A DNA stretch of 64,000 nt from Adineta vaga (GCA_021613535.1 CP075492.1:2170001-2234000), one strand, 5' to 3'; shown: positions 34,198 through 46,686, counted from the stretch's first letter. Program-made: numbers and translations. Notes: generated by a model from the sequence alone, not told the origin.

Positions 34198-35084
34198 GAT
34201 AAAGACTGAAAATAATTCTCGAAGCTATACTTTCAATATGTTGATCTAATCTAAGAAACTTCTTGAAATATTAACTTTCTATAAAAGTACTCGTCTTTTT
34301 TCCAGACCGTTAAAACTTTTCTATCATAAATTATAATTAAATTATTTGCAGAAAAACAACTTGTGACAAGTTTTTCAAAAAAATTTAATTTCCTGTGTTC
34401 TTAGAACTAATCTTCTATTGAATCATAACCATACATAACCTTAATTTTTAAAATTCGATATATGTATCATAAGATTAGTATAAAATCATGAAATATATAT
34501 AATATATATATATAGGTGTTAGCCGTATGGCTTAGTAATGAGGGTGTTTTTATTTGGAGATGGAAATTGAATGTAATTTTATAAATTCTTTTACAGAATA
34601 TTTCTATTGTTGTTCTACTAGGTAATTTATATTGTCTAAAATAAAGTGGTGTAAATATTGTATAGCTGAGGACGTGGACAAGGTTTCTGTCATTGTATAC
34701 TCACACCTACTCTCAAGAGTAGATATCAAATAAAAACTTTAAGAGGAAAGTTTTAACTGTTTATATGTGGTTTGATACAATCATTTTTTGAAACGACAAA
34801 GTAATTAATCAACGATCAAATAAATATATATCGATGTTTATTCATTTAGTTCTCGTCTATAATCTGCAAATTATGCATCAGTTATATATTAAAATTTGGA
34901 ACATTCATACAAAGATAAATATTTGATATTTAGATTCATGTTTCTTTGGTATAATTAGTTTTTTCTCAAAATACATTAAAAAATACCGGTTGTTCATTAT
35001 ATTTCATTAGTCTTTAAGTTTTTCATCTCATAGTTCTTTTTATTTCTTGTTTCACTCAAATTATATTTGCAATAACTGGATTTG
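34198..35084. other. Intergenic with one degenerate telomere-like element
   Basis: AT-rich, with a TA-repeat near 34495-34515. A worn palindrome copy is at 34665-34722. No gene is supported until the receptor relic at about 35085. Confidence 0.5.
34665..34722. repeat. Telomere-like palindrome, degenerate
   Basis: GCTGAGGACGTGGACAAGG on the left and ACTCACACCTACTCTCAAGA on the right, about 20 nt apart. The right end is canonical and the left arm is mutated. Confidence 0.55.
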
Positions 35085-35640
35085 ATATCGCACTTCATTC
35101 ATTATTTTGGTGTAAATTTTTTGTTTATTTTCTTTTTAATGGTATTTTTTTATCTCGTTATTATATATATTTAATATCTATTGATCGATGGTTAGTAACA
35201 TCATTACAAGCACGAATTGGTCAAATGAGTAATTTATTATTTATTCGACGAATTCTTCTAATCACTACAACTATTTGGCTTATTTCAACTTTATTATCTT
35301 AATTTTATTTACGATATTAACTTTAATACGTTTATTAAAGAAAATGTGATCAATAAACATACACCACATATCAATAACCTGATTGAATTAAACGAACGAA
35401 ATAATAATTTACCAATACAAATTCCTAATCAATAACAACAACGAATATCAAATCATAATTTTCAATTAATTAAATTAAGTCTTATTCAAGTATTATCATA
35501 TATAATCATCAATTCTCCTAAGACAATTCATGGAATATATTTATTGTCAACAAGAAATTCGAAAAAAAGTTCAAAACAGCTTGCAATCGTTTCTTACTAT
35601 TATTCGTCATTAATGTTAATCGTTGTTGTTATTTAAGTGA
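35085..35640 (+). pseudogene. Relic of a rhodopsin-like receptor
   Basis: One frame reads FDIALHSLFWCKFFVYFLFN...YLISIDRWLVTS, a loop-1 to helix-3 segment with the conserved Cys and an IDRW motif, then a helix-4-like stretch ending in a stop at about 35299. Further on come ILTLIRLLKKM and HQLIKLSLIQVLSYII, resembling helices 5 and 6. Stops and frame changes separate the parts and no start is found. It belongs to a different branch from the receptor at 33175. Confidence 0.65.
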
Positions 35641-35663
35641 ATTTTATTAGGAAAAGTGAATTT

Positions 35664-37008
35664 TTAATAAAAATAACTAGAAAGTAATCCTATATAAAAG
35701 ATTAACAAAACGAATTTTGAACTAAATGATGTCATAAGGCTTGTTGATAATGATGTTGTTGTTGTTATTGGAGGCATTGAAGGTGAGGATGATAATGTTG
35801 TTGTTATTGGAGACATTGAACTTGAGGATGATAATGTTGTTGGAGCTAATAGACATCCATAATATCGCTGTACTTCAGCGATATCTATTGAACTCATACC
35901 GATTCGTTGTCCTAACGGTGTTGTAAGGTTTCGTTTTGGTATAATAGTTGGTTGTCCATTTGAAGTAAATGCATTTGCTTCATAATGCATTACAGACGTA
36001 TAATCGTATGGTAAACTAAGAGTATCAATATCTTCTTCACCATACTTAGCAAAATTGAATTCAGTACCTAAAAAAGAGACATACTATGTTTTTTGATTAT
36101 TCAATTAATTTACCATTGATAATATTTTCCCATTGAATAGAAACATAATCATCACGATCAGGACGAGATTGTTCATGAAAAAAACCTTTGAAATTAGATA
36201 TGAGATAATTCGAACAGGAACATTTCTTTACCTAGTATATGAAGAAGTTCATGTTGAATAATTCCTCTTATCATACAAGTATATGGTGGTGCATACATCA
36301 ATGTAAGAGTACGATTTAATGTATAATTTTGTAGATAACCAACCTTTATTAAAACTAAATATTCTTTTTTCATTTTATCAATTAAAACTTAATTACATGA
36401 GCAGAACAACCAGTGCCATTTTTAATAGTAATAAATATTGGATCAGCATCAGTTTTGGGTCGAAATTGAATACACATACGATTGTTAACTTTAGTTAGAT
36501 CTTCCATTCGTCTCATAGCATCGACAATCAATGCAGAATGATTTGATACTATAAAAAAAAAGAGATTCATTTTTATAAAAACAATTAGAAGAAGAAAAGT
36601 TTTTTTTCTATATACAAATTGATGATGTCATATCGTATGGAATGACGCCTTGAGGCCATCGTTGCCATAATGGTCGACTAGCTGCTCCTCGCTTTTGATC
36701 AAAAAAAGAATATTTCAATATAAATATTATACAAATGGAAATATTTTTACCGGTGCATCCTTAGGAAGGATCATATCACCTTGATAATGACCACCTAAAA
36801 CAAAATTTCATTATTATTAAAGAATAATTTATTTTTGTAATGTTAAACATTTACCCATTTCTTCCGGATTAGTAAGACGTTTAGTCTGAAGGAATAAAAA
36901 TTATATAAGCATCTTTAAAACTATTCTTACTTCTGATACAGGCACGGCATCAAATAAATTCTTGTGAAAAATAACGATCAAAAGAAAACTAACTAAGTAT
37001 TTCATCAT
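35664..37008 (-). CDS. Astacin-family zinc metalloprotease with Ser/Thr-rich tail
   Basis: At least seven minus-strand exons separated by short introns; the exon ends I infer are approximate. The start at 37008 ([14 protein letters not shown]) is a signal peptide. A propeptide follows with [10 protein letters not shown] and [10 protein letters not shown], then mature-type sequence ([16 protein letters not shown]). The full astacin zinc signature is present across an intron: HELLHILG (near 36245-36260) continuing [13 protein letters not shown] (near 36142-36185). The Met-turn is [10 protein letters not shown] (near 35985). The C-terminus is a Ser/Thr linker with two copies of a 13-residue unit (LSS-S-SM-PITTT), then a hydrophobic end ([16 protein letters not shown]) that looks like a GPI signal or anchor. 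It should cleave extracellular proteins at the cell surface. Confidence 0.88.
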
Positions 37009-37891
37009 GAGCAACAAATAAGATGTGATATAAAACAAAATATCTCCAACGTATCTGTCTTTTTATACGATCTCAATAAGTTCGTTAAACGATTTATATC
37101 TGTCGTATAACACTTCATTTCTCTTGAATAATCGCATGTCATCATAGTATTTACAAGTAGCTTTATAACATACCTGTAAGAATTAAATGTTCGTCATCAA
37201 TGATGAATAAGAATGTATATATCTATTCGAAAGGAAAATATAATCATCATAACGACGTATTTTTATCAATAAATGTAGTTTTCGTTTTTGCTGCATGTCA
37301 TTGAAAACTACTATACGTTCTATAACAATATCCATTGAAAAATGCAAAATTATAAGATTTTAAATATTTCGATTTATCAAAAATAAATTCTTTTCGTATT
37401 TCTGATAAACATTTTATTCAAATAGCAAATCTATTCTATAACAACAAGAAAAAAACCCTAATAAAACAATAAATTCATCGAGTAACTTATTTTCTTTAAT
37501 TATTCTTGTTAAATATTTGACAATATCATTGGCGATCTTATAGGCATTGTAAACGATAATAATCGAATATGAGATAAAAATCAATGAAAAATGATATACG
37601 TATCAATATGTTCGAAATGATTGACTATATAAATATTATATTTGACTATTGTATAACGAACGGGATATATATAGTGCCTGAAAGTCAACAAAGAATGATG
37701 TCGATAATATAGTCGACTTTTTCCAACTTAGCAACTGAGACTGTTATTTCGTCTGATGAAATGGCCATGCGGCATGTTCGTTCTCTCCTTGAAAAAGGAG
37801 GAAAAAAAATTGCAATTCGTTTTTATTTGCTTCACTTATTTGTTTTCATAAAGTTACAGAATAACGGAATCAAACGTCGATATTTTCATGA
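37009..37891. other. Intergenic; possible TATA box near 37668
   Basis: AT-rich spacer between divergent genes. GATATATATAGTGCC near 37663-37677 could be the TATA box of the ART-TPR gene (ATG 37892). Nothing else was seen. Confidence 0.45.
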
Positions 37892-40804
37892 ATGGATTAT
37901 ATAACGGATGAAACACTTGTATTATGTGATGTCAAACGTCGTCGAATTCTTCGAAATGTTGTTCTTGTTTGGATTGACCCTAATATTCATACACATGACA
38001 AAGATTATCAATATTTACTAACACAATCATTAGAAATCGTTGATACAATTCAACTGTACACTGATTCTGATCAATGCATTGATTTTTGTACCGATCTGGA
38101 ACATGTGAAAGTATTGATGATAATACCATATGTCCTTGCACAACAACTAATTCCTCTTGTTTATCGAATACCTCAACTCTATTCGATTTATGTACTTTGT
38201 AAACATACACCATTTTCTCAAGAATCGATCGACAATAAGACATCTAAATTGAAAGGATGTTTTCATACCATTGATGATATTTGTCAATTGATTAATCAAA
38301 ACACAAAACAATATGATCATGACTCGACTCCAATTAGTATTATCTCTTCTGCCGATTGTTCAAAACATAATCTGAATGAACTTGAACCATTGTTTATGTA
38401 TTCACGATTGCTCAAAGAGATACTATTCGATATAGATCGTCATCTACATACAAAAGAACGATTTTTAACGTTTTTACGTGAACAATATCAAACTGATTCT
38501 GTAAATTTACGCATCATTAATGAGTTTGAAACAAATTATAAACCAGAATCGGCAATTTGGTGGCATACAAGAGGTTGTTTTCTTTTTCAAATGTTAAATC
38601 AAGCTCTTCGAGCGATGAATAGTAATATCATCATCAAAATGGGTTTCTTCTTGTATGATCTTCATCAACAACTCAAAGAACTATATAATTCGCAATCGAT
38701 TCTTTGGAGTCCTTCGTTGTTATATCGAGGACAAGGAATGGTTAAAAGTGATTTTGAAAAGATTTGTAAAAGTATTGGGGGTCTGCTGTCATTCAATGCG
38801 TTTACATCGACGAGTGTTGAGAAAGAAGTAGCTCTCGATTTTTGTCCGATACCTCCGCAGGATCCCGATATAGTTCCTGTACTATTCGAAATGAAAATTG
38901 AATCATCGGTTAAATCGACGACATTTGCTTTATTGAATAATGCAAGTTATTATTCAGATTCTGAAGGTGAAGTGTTATTTTCTATGCATACTGTCTTTCG
39001 TATTGAAAATGTCGAACAAATTGCTGATGTTCTTTGGCGAGTGAAACTTGTATTAACTAATGATGAAGATCCAGATCTTAAACTACTAGAAAAACAAATC
39101 CAAACAGAAACAACAGGAAGCACAGGATGGAGTTGTTTGGGAAAATTACTTATACACGTGGGACATTTCAATGAAGCTAAGGAAGTGTATTTGACATTGA
39201 TAGAATCACTATCAAATGATAATTATGAAAGATTAGCATATTGTTATCATCAACTAGGAATGATATCTAGTAGTGAAGCTCATTATAAAGCAGCTCTCGA
39301 TTTCTATCAGAAGTCAATCGAACTATATTCTCAGCAGTCTACTGAATATCTTGCAACAATAGCTGCTGTTCATAGTAATATCGCTGTCGTGCATTTCAAG
39401 ACCGGGGAATATTTGAAAGCCCTCCAAATGTATGAAAAGATTTCACAAGTTTACTGCGACACTCTTTCAGCGAATGATCCCGCATTTGGTATACTGTATA
39501 ACAATATGGGCTCGGTCTATGAAGTAATGCAAATGAATACGAAAGCTCTTGAAATGTATCACAAATCATTAGCTATTAGACAACAAACTCTGCCTGCAAA
39601 TCATCCAGGTTTAACAATAATGTACCGAAATATCGCTGGTGTACATGAAAAATTAGGTGAATTTTCAAATGCACTAGACTTCTATGAAAAAGCACTACAA
39701 ATTCAAAAGAGATTTCTACCACCAAAGCATTTTGAACTCGCTAAAACTTACAACAATATCGGTACGCTTTATGATAGAACAGGGAACTACACACAAGCAC
39801 GAGACTACTATGAAAAAAGTCTTGATATTAGCCTTGAAATATATCCAAGTCACCATCCAAGTTTAGCAAATGTTTACCGTAACATGGCAGTGGTTTACGA
39901 TCAAACAGGTGAATATTCAAAAGCGCTAAACTTCTTCGAACAATCATTAGAAATTTGTCAACAATCACTTCCTGATGATCACCCTAGTTTTGCTCAAACT
40001 TATAATAATATGGGTTCAGTCTACGATAACATCGGTGATTATATGAAAGCATTGGACTATTACCAAAAAGGCTTCGAAATTTACAAGAAAACTCTTCCAC
40101 AGAATCATCTAGACTTAGCTCTTAGTCTCAATAATATTGGATCTATGTATGATATTATGGGTGATTATCCAAAAGCACTAGAATATTACTCTCAATCTCT
40201 GGATATCAAGCAGCAATCTTTACTATCGCATCATCCAGATTTAGCTGTTATCTATAGCAACCTTGGTCATTTATATGATCAAATGGAAAAGTATGCAGAA
40301 GCACTTGATTTCTATGCAAAATCCCTGGAGATATATGAGACATTAACCAAATCTGATGGCATGATCGAATTAGCCACTCTCTATAACAATCTAGGCTCGG
40401 TCTATACTCACAAGAATGAACATAAAAAAGCTCTTGAATATCATCAAAAATCTCTGAATATCAAACTGAAGTTGCTTAAAGCTAATCATCCTAGTTTATC
40501 TAACACATACAACAATATTGCTTCAGTCTATCAAGATATGCAAGAATATTCCAAAGCACTTGAATTTTATGAAAAAACTCTCGAGATCAATCGAACTAGT
40601 CTTCCTGAAAATCATCCTGATTTAGCCACAACATTAAGTAATATTGGTTCATTATACTTTGAAATGCAAGAGTTTCCGAAAGCATTATCTTTTTACCAAG
40701 ATGCCCTTGACATGGCAAAAAATTCATTACCATCAGATCATCCTGATCTACAAGAGCATGAAGAAAATCTACAAACTCTCAAAGAAATTCTAAAACATAA
40801 ATAA
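37892..40804 (+). CDS. ADP-ribosyltransferase-TPR fusion protein 1 (970 aa)
   Basis: Residues ~20-170 form a unique N-terminal domain. The ART fold follows, with the R-S-E pattern of arginine-specific enzymes: LYRGQG (Arg ~279), FTSTS (~306) and SEGEVLF (E-x-E, ~355-357). From about residue 400 to the end there are about 12 TPR units of 42 residues of the kinesin-light-chain type (ALxFYEKxLEI, LPxxHPxLAxxYNNIGxVY). The family would transfer ADP-ribose from NAD to arginine of a partner protein, with the TPR solenoid selecting the partner. The substrate is unknown. No signal peptide is seen, so action in the cytosol is likely. The intron-free gene is unlike most of its neighbours. Its paralogue is at 52683-55379. 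Confidence 0.9.
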   Translation: MDYITDETLVLCDVKRRRILRNVVLVWIDPNIHTHDKDYQYLLTQSLEIVDTIQLYTDSDQCIDFCTDLEHVKVLMIIPYVLAQQLIPLVYRIPQLYSIYVLCKHTPFSQESIDNKTSKLKGCFHTIDDICQLINQNTKQYDHDSTPISIISSADCSKHNLNELEPLFMYSRLLKEILFDIDRHLHTKERFLTFLREQYQTDSVNLRIINEFETNYKPESAIWWHTRGCFLFQMLNQALRAMNSNIIIKMGFFLYDLHQQLKELYNSQSILWSPSLLYRGQGMVKSDFEKICKSIGGLLSFNAFTSTSVEKEVALDFCPIPPQDPDIVPVLFEMKIESSVKSTTFALLNNASYYSDSEGEVLFSMHTVFRIENVEQIADVLWRVKLVLTNDEDPDLKLLEKQIQTETTGSTGWSCLGKLLIHVGHFNEAKEVYLTLIESLSNDNYERLAYCYHQLGMISSSEAHYKAALDFYQKSIELYSQQSTEYLATIAAVHSNIAVVHFKTGEYLKALQMYEKISQVYCDTLSANDPAFGILYNNMGSVYEVMQMNTKALEMYHKSLAIRQQTLPANHPGLTIMYRNIAGVHEKLGEFSNALDFYEKALQIQKRFLPPKHFELAKTYNNIGTLYDRTGNYTQARDYYEKSLDISLEIYPSHHPSLANVYRNMAVVYDQTGEYSKALNFFEQSLEICQQSLPDDHPSFAQTYNNMGSVYDNIGDYMKALDYYQKGFEIYKKTLPQNHLDLALSLNNIGSMYDIMGDYPKALEYYSQSLDIKQQSLLSHHPDLAVIYSNLGHLYDQMEKYAEALDFYAKSLEIYETLTKSDGMIELATLYNNLGSVYTHKNEHKKALEYHQKSLNIKLKLLKANHPSLSNTYNNIASVYQDMQEYSKALEFYEKTLEINRTSLPENHPDLATTLSNIGSLYFEMQEFPKALSFYQDALDMAKNSLPSDHPDLQEHEENLQTLKEILKHK

Positions 40805-40822
40805 CTGATGTGTGATTATTTA

Positions 40823-42723
40823 TTAGAGAAAAAGCGAATGAATGATTAATATAAAAATAAAATATATTTTGAAATAATCACATTGATAATTTGATAAATA
40901 ATTCTTCGAAAGATTTCCATTTCCATCTTCATCAGTGACATTACCTTCATTAATTACTTTTAGTGAAATATTTAATTGTTCAATTAAATCAAAATAGGGT
41001 CGTAATGATATTGATGGTAATACTGCAATATTTTTCGTTTTTAATCTTAAACAAACATGTAGAATACAATCATTTTCAATTGCACCGATTACATAAATAC
41101 TCGAGCCTTTTCGACATAAATCATAACTTCCATTCAATTGTATTGTTGTTTGACATGAAAACATTCCAGCAAATTTTGGCAAATTATATACATTAGAAAT
41201 ATGTTCAGTATGACAAACATCAATATCATTAATAATTCGTACTATGGTTTATATTCTGAAGGACATGATTTTGTATTTGTTATTGAATTGATTTTATTCG
41301 TCGTAAATGAACCTCCGAATGTATATTGTGTTAATAAATCATTGCTAACTTTTGTGCAACTATACAAATATGAAGTGACTATTCCTATACCTACATAGAC
41401 CGTTCGATAACATCTTTTTGTTCCGATTAATCCACATTTATATGAATATTGATGTTCAATTCGTTGTGTACGTGTTAATGTATGTAATAAATTTTGTGTA
41501 AAGCCAAGTGGACATTGTTGAGTATTTGTATGAAAATTTGATAATTTAAATGAATTACATAGATCATCTGGTGTAGAAGGAGAACTTCCAGATGTCCATT
41601 GAATTTGACAAGTACGAATAAATCCGCCGAACTGTGTATTTGCAACTGTTTCAGCACAGGATCCATCATCAATATTTGCTAACCAATTAAATGAAAGTGA
41701 TGTTCGTTCCATACAACCATAAATCAAATTCATTTTTATAAATGTTTCAATTGCATTATTAATTTTTTCAATTGCTTTATATACATAATTTTCTTCGATT
41801 TCAGGTATTTGTTTGGGATCAATAGCCATTGTTATATTTTCAATTGTACGTTGAAGTATGATGGGATTTGTTTCAATAGTCATTTGCCAATCTTGTAAAG
41901 ACATACCAAGAAGAAATGGCTTTCCACCTTCAGAAAGAATATGTCTATATGTAACACGTTCTTCATATTTATTAATATCTATACTCGTTGTACTAACTTG
42001 AGTACCATAATTTGCTGATAAACTAAATTTTGCCATAAATGATGCTCGTGCTCCTGACTGTCGACTTTTTCGAATTGTTTCATCGGAATAAAGCTCTGTA
42101 CTTTTTAAGAAACTTTCTTCAACAATATGTCCACCAATAAGAAAACGACTGGTATAATGTGTACCATAGCGAAGTACAAAGACTTGAGAATGATATGTAG
42201 CCATTGTATCTTCTCCATTTTTAATATAATTTCCTATTCGAATAATTTCAGATTTGAATTGTGAATCAAGTGAACATGAACGTGATAATAAAACATTGGC
42301 TAAAACATAACGAATTTCATTACGAATTGTCACAGTATCTTCACGTCCTTGTTGATGTTTTATTTGTTGATATTGTTCAGAATAGGAAGCAGAAACACCA
42401 AATTTGAGAAAACCACCTCCACCGCCTGCTACAGATCGACGTTCGTAACTCGTTGTAGACGAATTATATACATCGACTATTTCCGAATTGACTTCTAATT
42501 CACTTTGACGCATTGGAACATGAACAATACATTCCTGCATGAGAGAAGAATTATTCGAATTTTGAACAGAATACACAGGTAACATATCAATAAAACGTAA
42601 ATGATCCCAACCATAACCAGGATAAAGATCAATAAGCATACTTTTCATCTCGATCATCGATACAAGTAATAATATGATTATTCTTAATAGAAACATTTTT
42701 TGTCGTTTAGAAAAATAATGCAA
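40823..42723 (-). pseudogene. Perforin-2/MPEG1-like MACPF protein, one apparent frameshift
   Basis: The start at 42723 is followed by a second Met at residue 10 that begins a better signal peptide. WDHLRFIDMLPVY near residue 40, the MACPF signature YGTHYTSRFLIGGHIVEE (~185-205), a Gly run (GGGGG, ~100) and Cys-rich C-terminal repeats (CNSFKLS..., CPLGFTQNL, FGGSF, SCPSEYK) fit the MPEG1 family of membrane-attack proteins that kill engulfed microbes. The first frame stops at 41242. The adjacent frame is open from just before that point and continues the repeat pattern (INDIDVCHTEHIS, FAGMFSCQ) to 40823, ending in a hydrophobic stretch. A one-base lesion near 41245-41250 is the simplest explanation; an intron is not evident. 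About 633 residues without the lesion. Confidence 0.78.
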
Positions 42724-42903
42724 GAATGAAATCGGTGATTTTCTAGTTGATATTTATATTCGTCTTATCGGTCAGATATAAAAGTGACAGATAATAATCA
42801 TAAATAACATTGTAGTTAACAAATTTACGAGTTTTTCGTTTTCGCTGAATAAAAATATTCCAATATAACTTGAAAGAAAAAAACATCGATTAATAGAAAT
42901 ATC

Positions 42904-42972
42904 CGATGAGAGGGTGAGTGAGGGTAAGCAATAGAAGAGAGACCTTTTCCTACACTCACACCCACACCCGAT
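42904..42972. repeat. Telomere-like palindrome
   Basis: Left side GATGAGAGGGTGAGTGAGGG, right side CACTCACACCCACACCCGAT, with a ~25-nt loop rich in purines. It lies about 180 bp upstream of the MACPF gene. Confidence 0.8.
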
Positions 42973-43268
42973 AGGTAATGAATAACTAGTTGTATGTATT
43001 ACACACAAAACAACATCCATTCTTATTTTATTTCAAATATTTTCTTATACAGAAATATAAATCATGTAGTTACTTAAGGTAATATGTTGTAGATAACGAC
43101 ACACATTGAACAGAACACGTTTTAGTTCAGAACGAAAAGTTTTTGATACTAAGATATTTGTATAAAAACTAATGCCATTCTTAATCTAATATACGAAAGA
43201 TATTATTAACAAAATGAATTGTTCAATCAGTTGTTGTTCTTCACTTTTTTCATCATGAAGTGTAATTT

Positions 43269-43336
43269 CTTGAGGGGTGGGTGTAGTGTGGATGAGACTC
43301 ATGTGTTACTACGTTACCCACACCCACACCCTCAAT
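43269..43336. repeat. Telomere-like palindrome
   Basis: CTTGAGGGGTGGGTGTAGTG at the left and TACCCACACCCACACCCTCA at the right. The right arm alone has three CACCC units. Confidence 0.85.
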
Positions 43337-44394
43337 AAAAATCCAAAGTTTTTACTCATTCATTGTGATCATTATCGATTCAAGCTTATTCATTTAATTT
43401 TCATGAAGAAATCAGTAGAACAAAGATTTGTGTTTTTTTAAATGTAAAAGAAAAAATTGTAAAAAATTTTTATTTACGACAATCAGACATTGGACACAAG
43501 TACTTCTAAGTACTTTGTTCTTTTAGTCTTATTATTCTTTCATATTATAATTGATATATAACCGTAGTACTCATTTTGATCGTCTTCTCAACAGCTACAA
43601 AACTTTACTCTTTGTTTTTCACTCCAAATAGTTCTTCGTTGAAAAACCCAAAGAAATTAAAAAAAAAGAAAGTATTTAGAAGTGCTTTCGTTCAGTGTCT
43701 GACGGCAATAAATACTGTGCCAGTAAATCATGTAATCCAGCTTTTCTACCTTAATCGTCGTTTATAATTACAATAATCTCTCTTGTAACTAACTCGTCAG
43801 TGTAAAAATAAAAGGAAACTTGTTCCAAGAGTATTAGCTAAGCATTTGATTTAATTTTAATGAAAAACGATAAAAATAATTTGTACCTATAGTTCTTAAA
43901 ATCTCAGGCAATTCCTACTGAACTCTTAGGTTACATTTATCAATAAATTTCTCTCTTCTTTCTTGGCAATTTTTAATTAATCTAACTTGGATTTCGGCAA
44001 TGCACATAAATGACGTCGTTTGCGTCTTATAATTAAACATCAGAGCTTTAAGGAATATATAAAAGTAGTTTTCTTTTGTAAAACAAATCCTAACATTTAC
44101 ATCGCTTATTAATCCTTTGAGGATTGAGTTTTTTCTATAAAAAAAAACATTTTTGAACCTTTCTATTTTATTTTAGTTTAAAACGTTTTACGTACTTACG
44201 CAAGTAAGTATTGATGTTTACGAGTAATTTCCGAATATTTAAAACACACAGATGTTAAATCCGACGTTTTGAACTCTTCGACAATTTTCAGAACATATGA
44301 GAGAGAGAGAGAATATAATTAGAATTTTTATATTTAATAGATTAATATCGTAGTCATACTCTAAATCGGTTCTTGATTCTTTCATTTACTAATC

Positions 44395-45498
44395 ATGTCA
44401 GATTCAATATCTGAATTGATAAATAGAATAAATCTTATTACATATTGGTTGAATCAAATCATTGTACCACTTCAAATTGCATTTGGAACATTTGGAAATC
44501 TATTTAGCATCATTATTTTCAATCGTCGTAGTTTACGCACCAATCCATGTGCAGCGTATTTTTTGGCCAGTTCAATCAACAATCTTTTTCTAATCTATGT
44601 TGACAACTTGGTAATTTATATTTCAACTATTTTGAATGTAGTGGATTCATTATACAATAATAATGTCTCATGTAAATTATTCTATTTTGTTCAATATGTA
44701 CCAGCGTCTCTTGTTTTATGGTTTCCTGTTCTTGCGAGTATAGATCGTTTTCTTTCAAGTTCAAAAAAAGTACACTTTCGCCAATTGAGTACTTTATCAG
44801 TAGCACGATGAGTTATTCTATGCATTTATATCATTTTTCTTTTAATTAATGCACATCAGCTGATTTATTTTCAAGTGTTTTCGTATGATTATACGGCTTA
44901 TTGTGGTTTTTCTTCGCCTGAATACCTCATTTTTCTTACTTTTTTTCGAACTATTGTTGCTTGTTTTTTACCAATTATATTGATGATTATTTTTGGTCTT
45001 TTGATTATTCGTAATGTTCGGTGTGTTCAGAATCGTGTTGTTCCACATGCTGTGGGTAATGTACGAAATGAACGTTTACGTTCAAATGATCGTCAATTAG
45101 TTGTCATGCTTTTATATCAAGTACTTATTACTATACTAATCTCAATTCCTTATGCAGTTGTGAATATGTACAATGCGTTGAGTTTAGTTATGATGAACAA
45201 TAACCCTTCACCTATGAAAGAGGCGATTTTGCTCTGTGTGGGAAATTCGGTTACACTTCTTTACGGTACTAATCCTGTGACTGGGTTTTACATTTATACA
45301 CTCACTGGTCCAAAATTTCGTGTAGAAGTAAAGCAATGTTGTCGCACTTGGCTACACTCTGTGTTGACGACATTGGGTTTAGCACGATGTCTCCCCTTGA
45401 GAGTACAACGAGCATTGTTGAATACCCTAGTAGCAGGTGTTAACAACGCTATTACAGTACAAAGTAGAAGAGAAAATACTGCTGATCCTGCTCAATAA
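44395..45498 (+). pseudogene. Rhodopsin-like receptor broken by one in-frame TGA
   Basis: The frame is continuous for 367 codons from 44395 to 45498 except for TGA at 44809-44811. Upstream are helices 1-3 with FGTFGNLFSIIIF, RSLRTNPCAAYF and IDRFLSSSKK. Downstream are helices 4-7 with RQLVVMLLYQVLITILISIPY and NPVTGFYIYTL. The intact paralogue at 33175 reads ARRVIVG where this one reads AR-stop-VILC, so the stop replaces an arginine. CGA to TGA is one transition. No other lesion is present. It is either a very young pseudogene or a null allele. Confidence 0.85.
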
Positions 45499-45854
45499 AC
45501 ATTTATTAATCATACAAATAAAATTTTCGATTTTATAAGTTGAGGATGGTACCAAAGCAAAATGTTAATCTTAATGAACATGCAGCTTTTCCTTGAACTC
45601 AATATCTTTTTGCATCAATTAATATTTGAAACATTTTATCAGTGTGTTGTCATCTTTTCTAATGGAAGTTGTTTGTTGCTGTATAAACTGCTTCTGTAAT
45701 TCTTTTGTATTCTATAATAAATATATATTATATCAAATTCCTGAATTCACTTATTGAACGATGCTATTATTTGACACTATGAGCATTTAATTGCAATGAA
45801 ATGTGAATCTGATATTCTTCGAAATGATAACAATTGCCCAATGCCGAAAAATAA

Positions 45855-46004
45855 CTTGGGGTGACAGAGCGTTGGTTTCTTGATGGCAATAAGTTTTAAA
45901 GAATTGTGGCCCAATTGGTTTTTAATTGCCCATTGATGTTCAGCTCTCAAAATAATTTAGCTGAGAAACGGACCATGACTCAAAAATCCCTGGCTACACC
46001 ACTG
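45855..46004 (-). mobile_element. Possible end of a DNA transposon
   Basis: On the minus strand the segment begins CAGTGGTGTAGCCAGGG, a terminal motif that I recall from many eukaryotic transposons. No partner end or target duplication was found. Confidence 0.3.
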
Positions 46005-46200
46005 ATGGTTATATAATTCATTCTGATGATCGGATCTTCCGAGATCCAATCAGATTCATCCACCTATCCTGATTATATCCGAAAAAGTAAACTTATATTG
46101 CAAATCGTTTATGATATATTTGACGATCGAAAATGTTCTTTCAGATAGACATTTTATTTAAAAAAAAATGAAATTAAACATTATTTCTTTTCAGATGATC

Positions 46201-46344
46201 TTAAACTTTTAATCCACGAATATCTCTACTTGCAACTAACGATAAATTTCTATCGCTTAATAAACAAATTCCAAAAGCATTGACTTGAATTGGTATTAAA
46301 TATCCCTGATGTGTACAACAATGAATTAAATGATCTTTTGTATC
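46201..46344 (-). pseudogene. Unidentified coding relic
   Basis: The minus frame gives 47 protein-like codons, including HQGYLIPIQVNAFGICLLSD and LSLVASRDIRGLKV, then a stop. An in-frame TAA directly precedes it after LITW. The composition looks like real protein, but I could not name the family. Confidence 0.35.
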
Positions 46345-46686
46345 TTACCATGTAATCAGCTTGTACATATAGTTCATATGTGATATTTTTCAGAATATCA
46401 TGTGATAAATAAGTACAGTAGTTCCTTTGATTCTATTGTGATAAGTATCAATGAACTATGGAATATAGCAAATTTCATAATAAATGCACAAATACAAAGA
46501 ACTTCAGATCTCATTCTAACTTAGCTAACTTCATAATAGAACGCAAATTAAATCGATCCCTGTTTTCATGTTGATTTCTTCGATAAACAGCTCTATAAAG
46601 AATTTTGAGCATAGTTTAGATAGAAAGACGTAATAAATAATAGATTTAGTGACTAAAAGATTCACCCTAATAATGTCGAAAGTAAA

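Larger units (their letters stand above)
42724..44394. other. Intergenic with two telomere-like palindromes
   Basis: No gene is supported. Palindromes lie at 42904-42972 and 43269-43336. The remainder is AT-rich. Confidence 0.55.

Noticed and set aside
44809-44811. TGA as a recoded sense codon
   Set aside because: TGA ends the zinc-transporter gene normally (31205-31207) and no recoding structure is evident; a point mutation is simpler.
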